Notes: generated by a model not told the origin, from the sequence alone. 64,000 nt of DNA from Amycolatopsis tucumanensis (GCF_021654135.1 NZ_JAKGSD010000002.1:1-64000), one strand, 5' to 3'; shown: positions 43,662 to 53,253, counted from the stretch's first letter. A program made the numbers and translations.

Positions 43662-44458
43662 TGTTCCGCAGACCCGGCGTACTGGCGGCCGTTGCCGTGC
43701 TGGTGGTGGTCGTGGCGGCCGCGCTGGCGCCCGGGCTGTTCACCGCGGCGGATCCGGTGCGGGGTGCGATCGCCGAACGGTTGCGGCCGCCCGGTGCCGC
43801 TCACCCCTTCGGCACCGACGAACTGGGACGGGACCTGTTCGCGCGAGTGGTGCACGGATCGGCGGCGTCGCTGTCGGCGGCCGTCCTCGCGGTGGGCATC
43901 GCGGTGCTCGCCGGGTCTTTGCTCGGACTGGTGGCGGGCACCGCGCGGGGTCGCCTCGACGACGTGGTGATGCGGGCGGTGGAGGTGCTGCTCGCGGTGC
44001 CGTCGTTCCTGCTCGTGCTGATGGTGGTCGCCGTACTCGGTCCCGGCACGGGCAACGTGGCGATCGCCGTCGGGGTGTCCGCGGCCGCGGTGTTCGCGCG
44101 GATCATGCGAGCCGAGGTCGTCCGGGTCCGCGGTGCCGGGTACGTGGAGGCGGCCGCCGTGTGCGGCACCGGCAGGAACACGACGCTGATGACGCACGTG
44201 CTGCCGAACGCGGCGAGCCCGGTCGCCGCGCTGGCGGCACTCGAGCTGGGCAACGCGATCCTCACGGTGGCGGCGGTCGGGTTCCTCGGGTTCGGCGCCC
44301 CGCCGCCGGAGCCGGAGTGGGGCTCGCTGATCGCGGCGGGCCGCCCCTTCCTCGCCTCAGCGTGGTGGCTCACCACGCTGCCTGGCCTCGTCATCGTGGC
44401 CGTGGTGCTCGCAGTCAACCACCTCGGCCACACGTTGCGATCGGAGAACCGATGCTGA
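43661..44458 (+). CDS. ABC importer permease (DppC-like)
   Basis: A 265-aa permease. The N-terminal AAHPFGTDELGRDLFARVVHG is the classic DppC signature. The EAA loop is YVEAAAVCGTGRNTTLMTHV, and it ends ALAALELGNAILTVAAVGFL, PEWGSLIAAGRPFL. The ATG shares a base with the upstream stop, and the end overlaps the ATPase start by seven bases. Confidence 0.93.
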   Translation: MFRRPGVLAAVAVLVVVVAAALAPGLFTAADPVRGAIAERLRPPGAAHPFGTDELGRDLFARVVHGSAASLSAAVLAVGIAVLAGSLLGLVAGTARGRLDDVVMRAVEVLLAVPSFLLVLMVVAVLGPGTGNVAIAVGVSAAAVFARIMRAEVVRVRGAGYVEAAAVCGTGRNTTLMTHVLPNAASPVAALAALELGNAILTVAAVGFLGFGAPPPEPEWGSLIAAGRPFLASAWWLTTLPGLVIVAVVLAVNHLGHTLRSENRC

Positions 44459-45951
44459 CCGTACGGGACCTGACCGTCCACTACGGACGCGACGCCGCTG
44501 TGACGGGCGCGGACGTCACCGTCCCCGCCGGCCAGGTGGTGGCCGTGGTCGGCGAGTCCGGGTCGGGCAAGTCGACGCTCGCGCACGCCGCGGTGGGCCT
44601 GCTGCCGCCGACGGCGCGGGTTGGTGGCGAGATCACGTTCGACGGGACACGCGTCGAACGGCTCCCGGACCGCCGGTGGCGGCACCTGCGCGGGCGGCGG
44701 ATCGGGTTCGTGCCGCAGGACCCGGGGACCGCGCTCAACCCGCTGATGACCGTGCGCGCGCAGGTCGCGGAAGCGTTGCGGTTGACCGGGAACCCGGCCG
44801 ACCCGGCCGCGGAGCTGGCGCGCGTGGGGATTCCCGATCCGGACCGGGTGCTCGCCGCGTACCCGCACCAGTTGTCGGGCGGCTACCGGCAGCGGGTGCT
44901 GATCGGGATGGCGCTCGCGGGCCGGCCCGCGTTGCTGATCGCGGACGAGCCGACGTCGGCACTCGACACGACCGTGCAGAAGACCGTGCTGGACCTGCTC
45001 GCCTCCGTGGCGGCGGACGGCACGAGCGTCCTGCTGGTCACGCACGACCTCGGCGTCGCGGCCGACCGGGCGGACCGGGTGGCCGTCATGTCCGGTGGCC
45101 GCATCGTGGAGGAGGGCCCGACGGCGGCTGTGCTCGGCGACCCGAGGGACCCGTACACCCGCCTGTTGCTCGACTCGGCACCGCGTCCCCGGACCGCACG
45201 GCCGCCGGTGGCCGAACCCCTGCTGGAGGTGCGTGACCTGCGCAAGTCGTTCGGCGGGACCGTCGCCGTGGACGGTGTGTCGTTCACGCTGGGCAGGGCG
45301 GGCGCACTCGGGCTCGTCGGTGCGTCCGGGTCCGGGAAGTCGACGATCGCGCGGGTCGTCACCGGGTTGACCGAGCCGGCGGGCGGCAGCGTGCTCGTGG
45401 CGGGCACGCCGCCGGTGGCCGGACGTGGCCGGGTGCAGTTCGTGGCGCAGAACCCGTTCGGTTCGCTGGATCCGCGGTGGCGTGTCGGCCGGATCGTCGC
45501 GGAACCGTTGCGGGGCATCGGCGGGGCCGAACGGCGGCGGCGGGTGCTCGAGTTGCTCGCGGACGTCGGGCTGCCCACCTCGTACGTCTCGCGCAGGCCG
45601 TCCGCGCTGTCGGGTGGGCAACGGCAGCGCGTGGCGATCGCGCGTGCGCTGGCGTCGAGGCCGGACCTGATCGTGCTCGACGAGCCGGTGTCCGCGCTGG
45701 ACGCCGTGACGCGCGCGCAGATCCTGGACCTGTTGCGGCGGCTGCGAGACCGGCACGGGCTGGCGTACCTGCTGATCTCGCACGACCTCGCGGTGGTCGC
45801 GTCCGCCGCCGACCACCTCGTGGTGCTGCGGAACGGCCGCGTCGTGGAATCGGGCCCGACGGCGGACGTGCTGGCCGCGCCGGCGGCCGCGTTCACCCGC
45901 GAACTGCTCGCCGCGGTTCCCGGGCGCCGGTCAGTGCACCAGGCGTTGTGA
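44452..45951 (+). CDS. Fused ABC importer ATPase (DppD-DppF-like, two NBDs)
   Basis: A 499-aa protein with two ATP-binding domains. NBD1: Walker A GESGSGKST, signature LSGGYRQRV, Walker B LLIADEPTSALD. NBD2, starting about residue 255: GASGSGKST, LSGGQRQRV, LIVLDEPVSALD. The fusion is common in actinobacterial Opp systems. It completes the importer, energising uptake via the two permeases. A 272-bp gap with an inverted repeat follows. Confidence 0.93.
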   Translation: MLTVRDLTVHYGRDAAVTGADVTVPAGQVVAVVGESGSGKSTLAHAAVGLLPPTARVGGEITFDGTRVERLPDRRWRHLRGRRIGFVPQDPGTALNPLMTVRAQVAEALRLTGNPADPAAELARVGIPDPDRVLAAYPHQLSGGYRQRVLIGMALAGRPALLIADEPTSALDTTVQKTVLDLLASVAADGTSVLLVTHDLGVAADRADRVAVMSGGRIVEEGPTAAVLGDPRDPYTRLLLDSAPRPRTARPPVAEPLLEVRDLRKSFGGTVAVDGVSFTLGRAGALGLVGASGSGKSTIARVVTGLTEPAGGSVLVAGTPPVAGRGRVQFVAQNPFGSLDPRWRVGRIVAEPLRGIGGAERRRRVLELLADVGLPTSYVSRRPSALSGGQRQRVAIARALASRPDLIVLDEPVSALDAVTRAQILDLLRRLRDRHGLAYLLISHDLAVVASAADHLVVLRNGRVVESGPTADVLAAPAAAFTRELLAAVPGRRSVHQAL

Positions 45952-45990
45952 CTCGCGAGGTTGTGGACGGCTGTCAGGTTGGTTGTGGGG

Positions 45991-46047
45991 AGGACCTCCG
46001 GCCGGAGTGGGTGTTGCGACGCATCCACCTCCAGTCCTGGAGGTCCT
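45991..46047. terminator. Inverted repeat after the importer operon
   Basis: AGGACCTCC (45991-45999) and GGAGGTCCT (46039-46047) are exact inverted copies 39 bases apart, with CCTCCAG/CTGGAGG nested at the right arm. It sits between convergent operons and probably terminates one or both; the arm separation is longer than usual. The rest of the 45952-46223 gap has no convincing gene. Confidence 0.4.
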
Positions 46048-46223
46048 TCAAGTAGGTGACGCGGCACCGGGAGGAGGGCGCGGCCGGGTTGGCCGCCTCC
46101 ACCGCAGCGAGCGGGTCCGCGGCCGCGGTATCGGCTACGTCTACCCGTCGCTGCGTTCCTGCACCGCCCTCGGGCTGCGCCGCAGCTGCATCACACCCGG
46201 CTGCCTCGACCATCTCCAACCGG

Positions 46224-47024
46224 TCAGTGCACTAGGCCTGCCAGCCGGTCCGCGTGGGTCGCGAAGACCGCGTGTCCGGCGTCCAGGGTGACCTGCTCGA
46301 ACGCCGGGGCCAGGTCGTCGGCGTCGCGGATCATCACGTCCTGCAGTTCGACCGGCAGCGCGCGATCGGCTGTCGTGCGCACGTACGTCCGCGGGACGCG
46401 GCCCCACCGCTCGGCGGCCGCACCCGTCGAGGTGCTGAGGAACGACAGTGGCTGGTCCGGGCTGAGCAGCGCGGCCAGCGCGTGGAAGTCCGCACTGTCC
46501 ACTCCGGAGAAGTACGCGGCGTGGAGTTCCGCCAGGTATGCCGGGTCGGTGCTGCGCGGATCGATGCGAACCGCGCCGATGGCCGCCGGATCGCCCAGGT
46601 ACAGGCCGCCGCCCAGTGCGGTCTTCGCCTCCGGCAGTGCCAGGTAGGCGCCCGCGGTGCCGAGCCGGGTCGGGACGAACGCCGCCACGTACACCAGTTG
46701 TGCCACCCGTTCCGGGGCCAGTTCCGCCACGCGGGTCGCGATCGTGCCGCCCATGCTGTGCGCCACCAGCACGGACCGGCGGCGCAGGGCCGTGATCACG
46801 TCCGTCGCCACCTCGTCCAAGGTCAGGTCCGCGAGCGGCGACCGCTCGGTGCGCAGGGCGGCGGTGTCCCTGGTCAGGTAGCTCGCCGGGAACCGGGCCC
46901 GCGTGCCGTGGCCGGGCAGGTCCAGCGCCAGCACCCGGTGCCCGCGCGCGGTCAGTGCCGCGGCCAGGGCCGTGAAGTGCCCCGCGCCGTGCCACGCACC
47001 GTGGATCAGCACCACATCGGTCAC
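46224..47024 (-). CDS. Alpha/beta hydrolase (esterase/amidase-like)
   Basis: A 266-aa protein starting at GTG 47024, overlapping the upstream hydrolase stop by 4 nt. It has the HGAWHGAGHF oxyanion motif at the N-terminus, the nucleophile elbow VAHSMGGTIA near residue 87, and a terminal DAGHAVFATHADRL with the catalytic His. The HGAWHG start is characteristic of MenH-like and salicylate-esterase-like hydrolases of plants and bacteria that act on aromatic esters. In this island it may hydrolyse an ester or amide of the aromatic substrate. Confidence 0.87.
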   Translation of the reverse strand: MTDVVLIHGAWHGAGHFTALAAALTARGHRVLALDLPGHGTRARFPASYLTRDTAALRTERSPLADLTLDEVATDVITALRRRSVLVAHSMGGTIATRVAELAPERVAQLVYVAAFVPTRLGTAGAYLALPEAKTALGGGLYLGDPAAIGAVRIDPRSTDPAYLAELHAAYFSGVDSADFHALAALLSPDQPLSFLSTSTGAAAERWGRVPRTYVRTTADRALPVELQDVMIRDADDLAPAFEQVTLDAGHAVFATHADRLAGLVH

Positions 47025-47863
47025 GACTCCCACCTCTCCACCAGGATGCCGGCCAGCTCGGCGGGACGTTCCTCCGGCACGTAGTGCCCGCAGTCCTCCA
47101 CCCAGCACGACGACACGTCCGACGCCGCCGCCTCGACGGTGTCGAGCCACCCGAGCCCGACACCGTACCGCGCGCCGACGACCAGTGTGGACACCGTGAC
47201 CGGTCCAGCGGCGCAGAACGCGCGGTTGTCCTCGACGTCCTGGAGCAGCGCCCGGTAGTACCCCATGGTCGCGCGCACCGCACCGGGTGCGGCCAGGGCG
47301 CGGGCGTAGACGTCCAGGTCCACGTCGTCGATGGCGTCCGTGACGTACAGGCCGATCGAGTCGCGGCGGAACATGAACTCCAGGTAGCCGCGTTCCCGCC
47401 CGGCCAGCAGGAACTCGGGCAGGTCGGGCACCATGTTGAACCCGAAGTGCCACGACCCGCCGGTCAGCGGGTTCGCCGCGGCGAGGCTGTCCCCCAGTCC
47501 GGGGATGCCCGCCTCGACGAACGTCAGGCTCAGCAGCGCGTCCCCGTGCAGCGCCGCGAGCGGGTACGCGACCTGACCGCCGACGTCGTGCCCGACGACG
47601 TGGTACCGCCCGAACCCCAGCGACGTCATCAGCCGGTGCACCACCTCCGCCACGGACCGCTTGTCGTACCCGCCGGTCATCCGCGAGCTGGCGCCGAAGC
47701 CGGGCAGGTCGGGGACCACGACCGTGTACCGGTCGGCGAGCAGCGGAACCACGTGCCGCCACGCGTACCCCGTCTGGGGCCATCCGTGCAGCAGCAGGAC
47801 CGCGGGCCCGTCGCCGACGACCGCGCACTCGACCACACATCCGGGGAGCCTGAGCCGTGCCAT
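47021..47863 (-). CDS. Alpha/beta hydrolase (epoxide hydrolase/haloalkane dehalogenase group)
   Basis: A 280-aa hydrolase. It has HGWPQTGYAWRHV near the start and VPDLPGFGAS. The nucleophile region VVGHDVGGQVAYPLA near residue 98 has Asp instead of Ser, as in epoxide hydrolases and dehalogenases. WVEDCGHYVPEERP near the end has the His. HGWPQ plus Asp nucleophile makes an epoxide hydrolase most likely. It shares its promoter region with the divergent CoA transferase, where operator site 1 lies. Confidence 0.87.
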   Translation of the reverse strand: MARLRLPGCVVECAVVGDGPAVLLLHGWPQTGYAWRHVVPLLADRYTVVVPDLPGFGASSRMTGGYDKRSVAEVVHRLMTSLGFGRYHVVGHDVGGQVAYPLAALHGDALLSLTFVEAGIPGLGDSLAAANPLTGGSWHFGFNMVPDLPEFLLAGRERGYLEFMFRRDSIGLYVTDAIDDVDLDVYARALAAPGAVRATMGYYRALLQDVEDNRAFCAAGPVTVSTLVVGARYGVGLGWLDTVEAAASDVSSCWVEDCGHYVPEERPAELAGILVERWES

Positions 47864-47902
47864 GTGGACAGCCTGCCGGACCGCGGGCCGCGAACGGGCC
47901 GT

Positions 47903-47925
47903 CCGTTTCCGTTCACCGGAAACGG
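47903..47925. promoter_or_regulatory. Palindromic operator site 1, perfect inverted repeat
   Basis: CCGTTTCC-N7-GGAAACGG, arms identical over all eight positions. It lies between the divergent hydrolase (start 47863) and CoA-transferase (start 47988) genes. The same palindrome recurs at four other intergenic sites of this island, which indicates an IclR-type operator. Confidence 0.8.
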
Positions 47926-47987
47926 GTCGTAGGGCCTGGGCATCCGGCGTTCCTATGGTCGGCGGACCACTGCCGCAGGGAGGCCGC

Positions 47988-49157
47988 ATGATCGACCAGA
48001 TGACGGTGCTGAGCTTCGCGCACTTCGTCCAGGGACCCGCCGCCGCACAGTACCTCGCCGACCTCGGCGCCGACGTGGTGACCGTCGAGCCACCCGGCGG
48101 GTCGTGGGAGCGGCGGGTGGGCAGCGGTGGCATCCGGCTCGCCGGGCGCAGCGTCACGTTCCTGTCGGTGAACCGAAACAAGCGGTCGATCGTCGTCGAC
48201 CTCAAGCACCCGGACGCGCTGACCGTGCTCCGCCCGCTGATCGAGCGGGCCGACGTGCTGCTGGAGAACTACCGGGACGGCGCGCTGGACCGGCTCGGGC
48301 TGGGCTACGAGGCGGTCCGGGCGATCAAACCGGACATCATCTACGCCTCCGCCAGCGGCTGGGGCTCCCGTGGCCCGATGGCGGGTCGTCCCGGTGTGGA
48401 CCTGCTCGTGCAGGCCCGGACCGGGCTCGTCGACGTGACCGGGAACCGGCCGACCGCGGCCGGCACCCCCGTCGTGGACCACCACGGCGCGGCGCTGCTC
48501 GCGATGGGCGTGCTGGCCGCCTACGCCCGCAAACTCACCACCGGTGCGGGCACGCGGGTCGAGTCGAGCCTGCTCGGCGCGGGGCTCGACCTGCAGGCCG
48601 AGTCGCTGGCACTGTACTTCTCCGGCAGGCGGACCGCCGCGGACCTCGCGCGCCCGGACGAGCTGGCGTGCTGGTCGATCGACGCGCCGTACGGCGTGTA
48701 CCGGCTGCGGGACGCGTCGGTCGTGATCGCGGTGCACGGCGCGGTGGACGAACTCGGTGACGCGCTCGGCTCCCCCGTGCTGGCGGCCTACGACCAGCAG
48801 GCGCGCCGGGCCAAGCGCGACGAGTACACCGCGGCGGTGGCCGAGGTGCTGGGCGCCATGACCTACGCGGAGGTCGCGGAACGCCTGGGGCCCCGGGGTT
48901 TCTGGTTCGAGCGGGTGGCCGGTTACGACGACGTGCGCACCGATCCGCAGGTGACCGCGGAAGGGCTGCTCGCCGAGTTCGACGTGGACGGTGAACCGGC
49001 GACGGTCCTGCGGCACCCGGTCCGCTACGACGGCGAACTGCCCGGCATCCGCACCGCACCCGCGGAACTCGGCGAGCACACCCGCGAGGTCTTGCGAGCC
49101 GCCGGGTTCTCGGAGTCCGAGGTCGACGGGTTCCTCGCCGCGGGCGTGGTGGCCTGA
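47988..49157 (+). CDS. Class III CoA transferase (CaiB/BaiF family)
   Basis: A 389-aa enzyme moving CoA between carboxylic acids. Family features: YLADLGADVVTVEPPGG and NRNKRSIVVDLKHP near the start; LLENYRDGALDRLGLGY; SGWGSRGPMAGRPGVDLLVQA, with the catalytic Asp probably in GVDLL. The ATG has GGGAGG before it. It starts a rightward operon with the oxidoreductase, MFS transporter and IclR regulator. A CoA-activation step in an aromatic pathway points to a carboxylated substrate or side chain. Confidence 0.92.
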   Translation: MIDQMTVLSFAHFVQGPAAAQYLADLGADVVTVEPPGGSWERRVGSGGIRLAGRSVTFLSVNRNKRSIVVDLKHPDALTVLRPLIERADVLLENYRDGALDRLGLGYEAVRAIKPDIIYASASGWGSRGPMAGRPGVDLLVQARTGLVDVTGNRPTAAGTPVVDHHGAALLAMGVLAAYARKLTTGAGTRVESSLLGAGLDLQAESLALYFSGRRTAADLARPDELACWSIDAPYGVYRLRDASVVIAVHGAVDELGDALGSPVLAAYDQQARRAKRDEYTAAVAEVLGAMTYAEVAERLGPRGFWFERVAGYDDVRTDPQVTAEGLLAEFDVDGEPATVLRHPVRYDGELPGIRTAPAELGEHTREVLRAAGFSESEVDGFLAAGVVA

Positions 49158-50125
49158 TGCGCGCTCTCGTGTGCACGCGCCTCGGCGAGCTGGACGTGCT
49201 CGACGTGCCGTCGCCGAGCCCCGGGCCGGGTGAGGTGGTGGTCGCGGTCAGCCACATCGGGTTGAACTTCCACGACACGCTCGTCGTCGCGGGCACGCAC
49301 GTGGTGCGGCCGGAACCGCCGTTCTCTCCCGGCAGCGAGTACGCGGGCACGGTCGTCGCGGTGGGCGCCGGGGTGACGTCGGTGCGGGTGGGTGACCGGG
49401 TCGCCGGGAACGAGGAGTACGGGTGCGCGCGCGAGGCCGTGGTGGTGCGCGCGGACCGGGTCACCGTCCTGCCGCAGCACGTCACCGACCAGCAGGCGGC
49501 GGCGATCCTGGTGACCTACTCGACCGCGTACCACGCGCTGGTTCAGCGAGCGGGGCTGCGACCCGGCGAGACGCTCGCCGTGCTCGGCGCGGCGGGCGGG
49601 GTCGGCTCGGCCGCGGTGGACGTCGGGAACCTGCTCGGCGCGAAGGTGATCGCCGGTGCGTCCACGGCGGAACGTGCGAACGGGGCACTGCGGTACGGCG
49701 CGCACGAGACGTTCTCCTACGGCGGCACGGACGCCAAGGCCGCCATCAAGGAGCTGACCGGCGGGGGCGCGGACGTGGTGTTCGACCCGGTCGGCGGTGC
49801 GGTGGGCGAGGCCGCGGTGCGTGCCGTCGCGTGGGCGGGCCGGTACCTGGTGGTCGGGTTCGCGTCCGGTGACATCCCGCGGGTGGGCCTGAACATCCCG
49901 CTCGTGAAGGGTTCGTCGGTGGTGGGCGTGTTCTTCGGCGAGTTCGTGCGGCGGGCACGCGCGGTCCACGAGGCGAACCTGCGGGTGATCTTCGACTGGG
50001 CCGGCGCCGGGCGGTTGCGCCACCGCGTGCACGACGTGCTGCCGCTCGAGGAAGGGCCACGGGCACTCCGCGACCTCGCCGCGGGCAAGGTCGAGGGCAA
50101 GCTCCTGCTGCGCGTGACCGCATGA
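49157..50125 (+). CDS. Quinone oxidoreductase-like MDR protein (NADPH-dependent)
   Basis: A 322-aa zinc-independent medium-chain dehydrogenase. It has GSEYAGTVVAVGAGV at about 60-75, and NADP-binding AVLGAAGGVGSAAVDVG around residue 150. Catalytic zinc Cys/His residues are absent, as in QOR/crotonyl-CoA-reductase relatives. It overlaps the CoA transferase (TGATG) and the MFS gene (ATGA). It may reduce an enoyl-CoA or an enone intermediate. Confidence 0.9.
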   Translation: MRALVCTRLGELDVLDVPSPSPGPGEVVVAVSHIGLNFHDTLVVAGTHVVRPEPPFSPGSEYAGTVVAVGAGVTSVRVGDRVAGNEEYGCAREAVVVRADRVTVLPQHVTDQQAAAILVTYSTAYHALVQRAGLRPGETLAVLGAAGGVGSAAVDVGNLLGAKVIAGASTAERANGALRYGAHETFSYGGTDAKAAIKELTGGGADVVFDPVGGAVGEAAVRAVAWAGRYLVVGFASGDIPRVGLNIPLVKGSSVVGVFFGEFVRRARAVHEANLRVIFDWAGAGRLRHRVHDVLPLEEGPRALRDLAAGKVEGKLLLRVTA

Positions 50126-51453
50126 CGCGCACCGGGATCGCGGTCACCGCGATGCTCGCCGGGACGCTGCTGGCGCCGCTGAACTCGTCGATGGTGGCGG
50201 TGGCGCTCGCCCCGATCGGTCAGGAGTTCGCGCTGCCGCCCGGGACGACGACCTGGGTCGTCACCGTGTTCTACCTGACCGCGTGCGTCTGCCAGCCGGT
50301 GCTGGGACGGGTCGCCGACCGGATCGGGCCCCGGCGGTTGTTCGCCGCCGGGATGGCCGTCGCCGCCGTCGCCTCGGCCGTGGCCACCACCGCGACGTCG
50401 CTGCCGGTGCTTGTGCTGTGCCGCGGCGTGCAGGCGGCGGGTGTGTCCGCCGCGTTCCCGTGCGCGGTGCTCGTCATCCGCCGCAGCGGCGAGGTGCGGC
50501 GGCTCACGGCGGTCGCCACCGCCAACACGACCGCGGGTGCCGTCGGGCCGGTGCTCGGCGGGCTGCTCACCGCGTGGGCGGGGTGGCGGGCCGTGTTCTG
50601 GGTGAACCTGCCGATCATGCTGGTCGCGCTGGTGCTGGCGTGGCGGGCGATCGGGCCGGACGAGCGGCGGTCCGGTCGCCGCGCCGCGCTGGACCCGCTC
50701 GGCGTGCTGCTGTTCGCGGCGGCCGTGGTCGCGTTGCTCGACCTGATGCTCGGCCGCTCGTGGCCGGCCGCCGTGGTGCTCGTGGTCGCGGCGACCGGGT
50801 TCCTGTGGTGGGAGCGGCGGGCGGCGGCGCCGTTCGTGGATGTCCGCGCACTCGCCGCCGCACCCGGGCTGGTGCCGGTGCTCGGCACGTTCGTGCTGTT
50901 CAACCTCGCCTACTACGGCGCGTTCTACGGCTTGCCGTCTTGGCTGCAGAACACCCTCGGGTACGACGCGGCGGCCGCCGGGCTGCTGGTCATGCCGATC
51001 GCGGCGAGCAGCGTGGTGGTGACCGTGGCAGGTGGTCGTGTGGCTGGCCGGTGGACGTTGCCGCTTTCCGGCTGCTTGCTGCTGATCGGGGTGGCCGCGC
51101 TCGCGACGTTCGGGCCCGGGACACCCGCGTGGCTCATCGTGCTCGACGGGGTCGTGCTCGGCATCCCGTACGGGCTGTGCAATCTCGGACTGCAACGCCT
51201 CATGTACGAACGCGCGCCGGAACGCATGTCCGGGGTGGTCGCCGGACTGTTCCAGTCGGCACGCTACGTGGGTGCCATCCTCGCCGTCGGCGTGGTCGGG
51301 GCGATCGGGGCTTTGCGTCCGCTCGCGCTGGTGATGACGGTCGTCGCGGCGGCCGTGATCGGCGTGCTCGCGTTCGACCTGCGACGATCGGGGTCGTCCG
51401 GGGTAGCATCACCCGGTCAGGACCCCGGCCGGACGCTGTGGGCGCGGCCATGA
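50122..51453 (+). CDS. MFS transporter (DHA2/EmrB-like)
   Basis: A 443-aa membrane protein with about 12-14 hydrophobic segments. It has LNSSMVAVALAPIGQEF in TM1, RVADRIGPRRLFAAGM in the loop 2-3 motif, and GPVLGGLLTAWAGWRAVFWV, the drug:H+ antiporter motif C region. It may export toxic aromatic intermediates. It is coupled to the IclR gene (ATGA overlap), so transporter and regulator are co-expressed. Confidence 0.9.
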   Translation: MTRTGIAVTAMLAGTLLAPLNSSMVAVALAPIGQEFALPPGTTTWVVTVFYLTACVCQPVLGRVADRIGPRRLFAAGMAVAAVASAVATTATSLPVLVLCRGVQAAGVSAAFPCAVLVIRRSGEVRRLTAVATANTTAGAVGPVLGGLLTAWAGWRAVFWVNLPIMLVALVLAWRAIGPDERRSGRRAALDPLGVLLFAAAVVALLDLMLGRSWPAAVVLVVAATGFLWWERRAAAPFVDVRALAAAPGLVPVLGTFVLFNLAYYGAFYGLPSWLQNTLGYDAAAAGLLVMPIAASSVVVTVAGGRVAGRWTLPLSGCLLLIGVAALATFGPGTPAWLIVLDGVVLGIPYGLCNLGLQRLMYERAPERMSGVVAGLFQSARYVGAILAVGVVGAIGALRPLALVMTVVAAAVIGVLAFDLRRSGSSGVASPGQDPGRTLWARP

Positions 51454-52289
51454 CCGAACCGGTGCCGATCATGAGCGTTCCCCGCGAGGCGAGCACCGGC
51501 CGCACGGTGGCCGGCCGGGTGTTCGCGCTGCTCAACGCGTTCTCCCAGGAGCGGCCCGCGCTCCGGCTCATCGAACTGGCGGCCGTCACCGGGATGCCCG
51601 TGTCGACCGTCCATCGCATCGCGACCGAACTGGTCGAGCTGGGTGCGCTGAAGAAGGAACGGGACGGCGTCTACCGGATCGGCCTGCGGCTGTGGGAGCT
51701 GGGGGCGCTCTGCCCCGCGCCACGCACGCTGCGGGACGTGTCGCTGCCGTTCATGCAGGACCTGTACGAGGCGACCGCGGAGAACGTGCACCTCGCGGTG
51801 CTCGACGGCGACGAGGTGCTGTACGTGGAGCGGGTGTGGGGCCGCCGCTCGGTCGACGTGGTCTCCCGGGTCGGCGGCCGGTCGCCGCTGCACGCGACCG
51901 GGGTGGGCAAGGTGCTGCTGGCGCACGCGTCGCGGGAGCTGCAGGAGTCCGTGCTGGCCGCCGGCCTGAAGCGGTACACGCCGCACACGATCGTGATGCC
52001 GGGGATCCTGATGCGGTCGCTGCAGGAGGTCCGCGCGACCGGGATCGCCCGGTGCGCGGAGGAGCTGTCGCTGGGCACGGTGTCGGTGGCGGCGCCGATC
52101 TTCGGGCCGGACCGCCGGGTGGTCGCGGCGTTGTCGGTGGTGTCGCACACCGTCACGCACACGAGGGCGCTGACCGCGGTCGAACCGGCGTTGCGGCTCG
52201 CGACGCTGTCGATCTCCCGTGAGCTGGCCAACGGTTACGACGGCATCGGCACTGCCGACGTCACGCCGATCCGCCCAGCAACGCGGTGA
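51450..52289 (+). CDS. IclR-family transcriptional regulator (2 of 2)
   Basis: A 279-aa regulator with a full-length IclR architecture. The HTH at about residues 20-80 contains LIELAAVTGMPVSTVHRIATE, then YRIGLRLWELG; the effector domain contains ATGVGKVLLAHA, and SLGTVSVAAPIFGPDRRVVA at the C-terminus. It is the last gene of the CoA-transferase operon and converges on the decarboxylase gene with a 29-nt overlap. It is the main candidate for binding the shared 23-bp palindromes, because its own operon carries the perfect copy (site 1). Confidence 0.93.
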   Translation: MTEPVPIMSVPREASTGRTVAGRVFALLNAFSQERPALRLIELAAVTGMPVSTVHRIATELVELGALKKERDGVYRIGLRLWELGALCPAPRTLRDVSLPFMQDLYEATAENVHLAVLDGDEVLYVERVWGRRSVDVVSRVGGRSPLHATGVGKVLLAHASRELQESVLAAGLKRYTPHTIVMPGILMRSLQEVRATGIARCAEELSLGTVSVAAPIFGPDRRVVAALSVVSHTVTHTRALTAVEPALRLATLSISRELANGYDGIGTADVTPIRPATR

Positions 52290-53253
52290 TCGTGCCGGAC
52301 TCGATCCGCGCGGCGTCCGGCCGCGTCAGCCGCAGCGCGTCGACCGTCCCGAGTGGATCGGCGTCCGCCAGCTCGAACGGGTAGTCGGTGCCGACGAGCA
52401 CGTGGCCGGCACCGAAGTCCTCGACGAGCCTGCCCAGCAGCGGGGCCGAGAACGTGGCGGTGTCGTAGTAGAGACGGCGCAGGTACGCACTCGGCGGATG
52501 CGGGGTGGTGCGGGCGACCGCCTTGCGGGTCCAGCCGAGGTCGAGCCTGCCCTGCAGGGCGGGCAGGCAGCCGCCGCCGTGTGCGAGACACACGCGCAGG
52601 TCGTGCCGTTCCAGGACGCCGCCGAGGACCAGCCGGGACACGGCGAGCGCGGTCTCCATGGGGAACCCGGCGAGCTGCGGCAGCCAGTAGTCGGCGAGAC
52701 GGGCGCCGCCGGGCGTGCTGTTGGGGTGGAGGAACACGAACGCCCGGCGCTCCGCCAGGTACTCCCAGAGCGGTTCGTGCACGGGGTCGTCCAGCTCCGC
52801 GCCGAGCCCGCGGGTGCCGATGGCGATGCCGGCACACCCCAGTTCCTCCAGGCAGTACCGGGCTTCGTCGGCGGCTTTCCCGGTGCCGAGCGGCACGTGG
52901 CCGAGCGGATCGAGCACGCCCCGGTGCCCGGCGAGCAACTCCGCGAGCGTGTCGTTGCCGCACCGGACCGTGTCGAGGACCCTCGCCTCGTCGGTCGCGT
53001 CGGCGCAGGTGACGAACGGCGGCACCGACACGAGCTGCCGGGTGACGCCGGTGCGTGCCATGTCGGCAAGCCGCTCGTCCACGTCGTACTGGGCGGCGGG
53101 CAACGGGATGGGCGCGCCCTGCGGCATCCCGGAGATCACCGGGTCGATCCGGACCACCCCGTCGCCGCGCTCGGCGAGGCCCTGATCGGACAGCCAGTCC
53201 AGCAGCGGCAGCGGGAGGGCGTGCGTGTGCACGTCGACGACCGGGCGGTTCAT
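52261..53253 (-). CDS. nbaD: 2-amino-3-carboxymuconate-6-semialdehyde decarboxylase (ACMSD)-like
   Basis: A 330-aa amidohydrolase-superfamily decarboxylase. Metal-ligand motifs: VDVHTHALP (HxH) at residue 6-14, FLHPNST (His), CLAHGGGCLPALQGRL (His) and GTDYPFELAD (Asp). The HGGG and GTDYPF blocks are those of ACMSD. The reaction removes CO2 from the product of 3-hydroxyanthranilate cleavage to give 2-aminomuconate semialdehyde. The ATG overlaps the upstream ligase stop, and the dioxygenase is two genes upstream, a direct functional link. The end overlaps the IclR gene convergently by 29 nt. Confidence 0.88.
   Translation of the reverse strand: MNRPVVDVHTHALPLPLLDWLSDQGLAERGDGVVRIDPVISGMPQGAPIPLPAAQYDVDERLADMARTGVTRQLVSVPPFVTCADATDEARVLDTVRCGNDTLAELLAGHRGVLDPLGHVPLGTGKAADEARYCLEELGCAGIAIGTRGLGAELDDPVHEPLWEYLAERRAFVFLHPNSTPGGARLADYWLPQLAGFPMETALAVSRLVLGGVLERHDLRVCLAHGGGCLPALQGRLDLGWTRKAVARTTPHPPSAYLRRLYYDTATFSAPLLGRLVEDFGAGHVLVGTDYPFELADADPLGTVDALRLTRPDAARIESGTITALLGGSA

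Noticed and set aside
45952..46223. Possible small gene or insertion-sequence scrap
   Set aside because: Short frames such as one reading YLKDLQDWRWMRRNTHSG exist on the minus strand, but no start with an RBS, no terminal repeats and no transposase motif were found.
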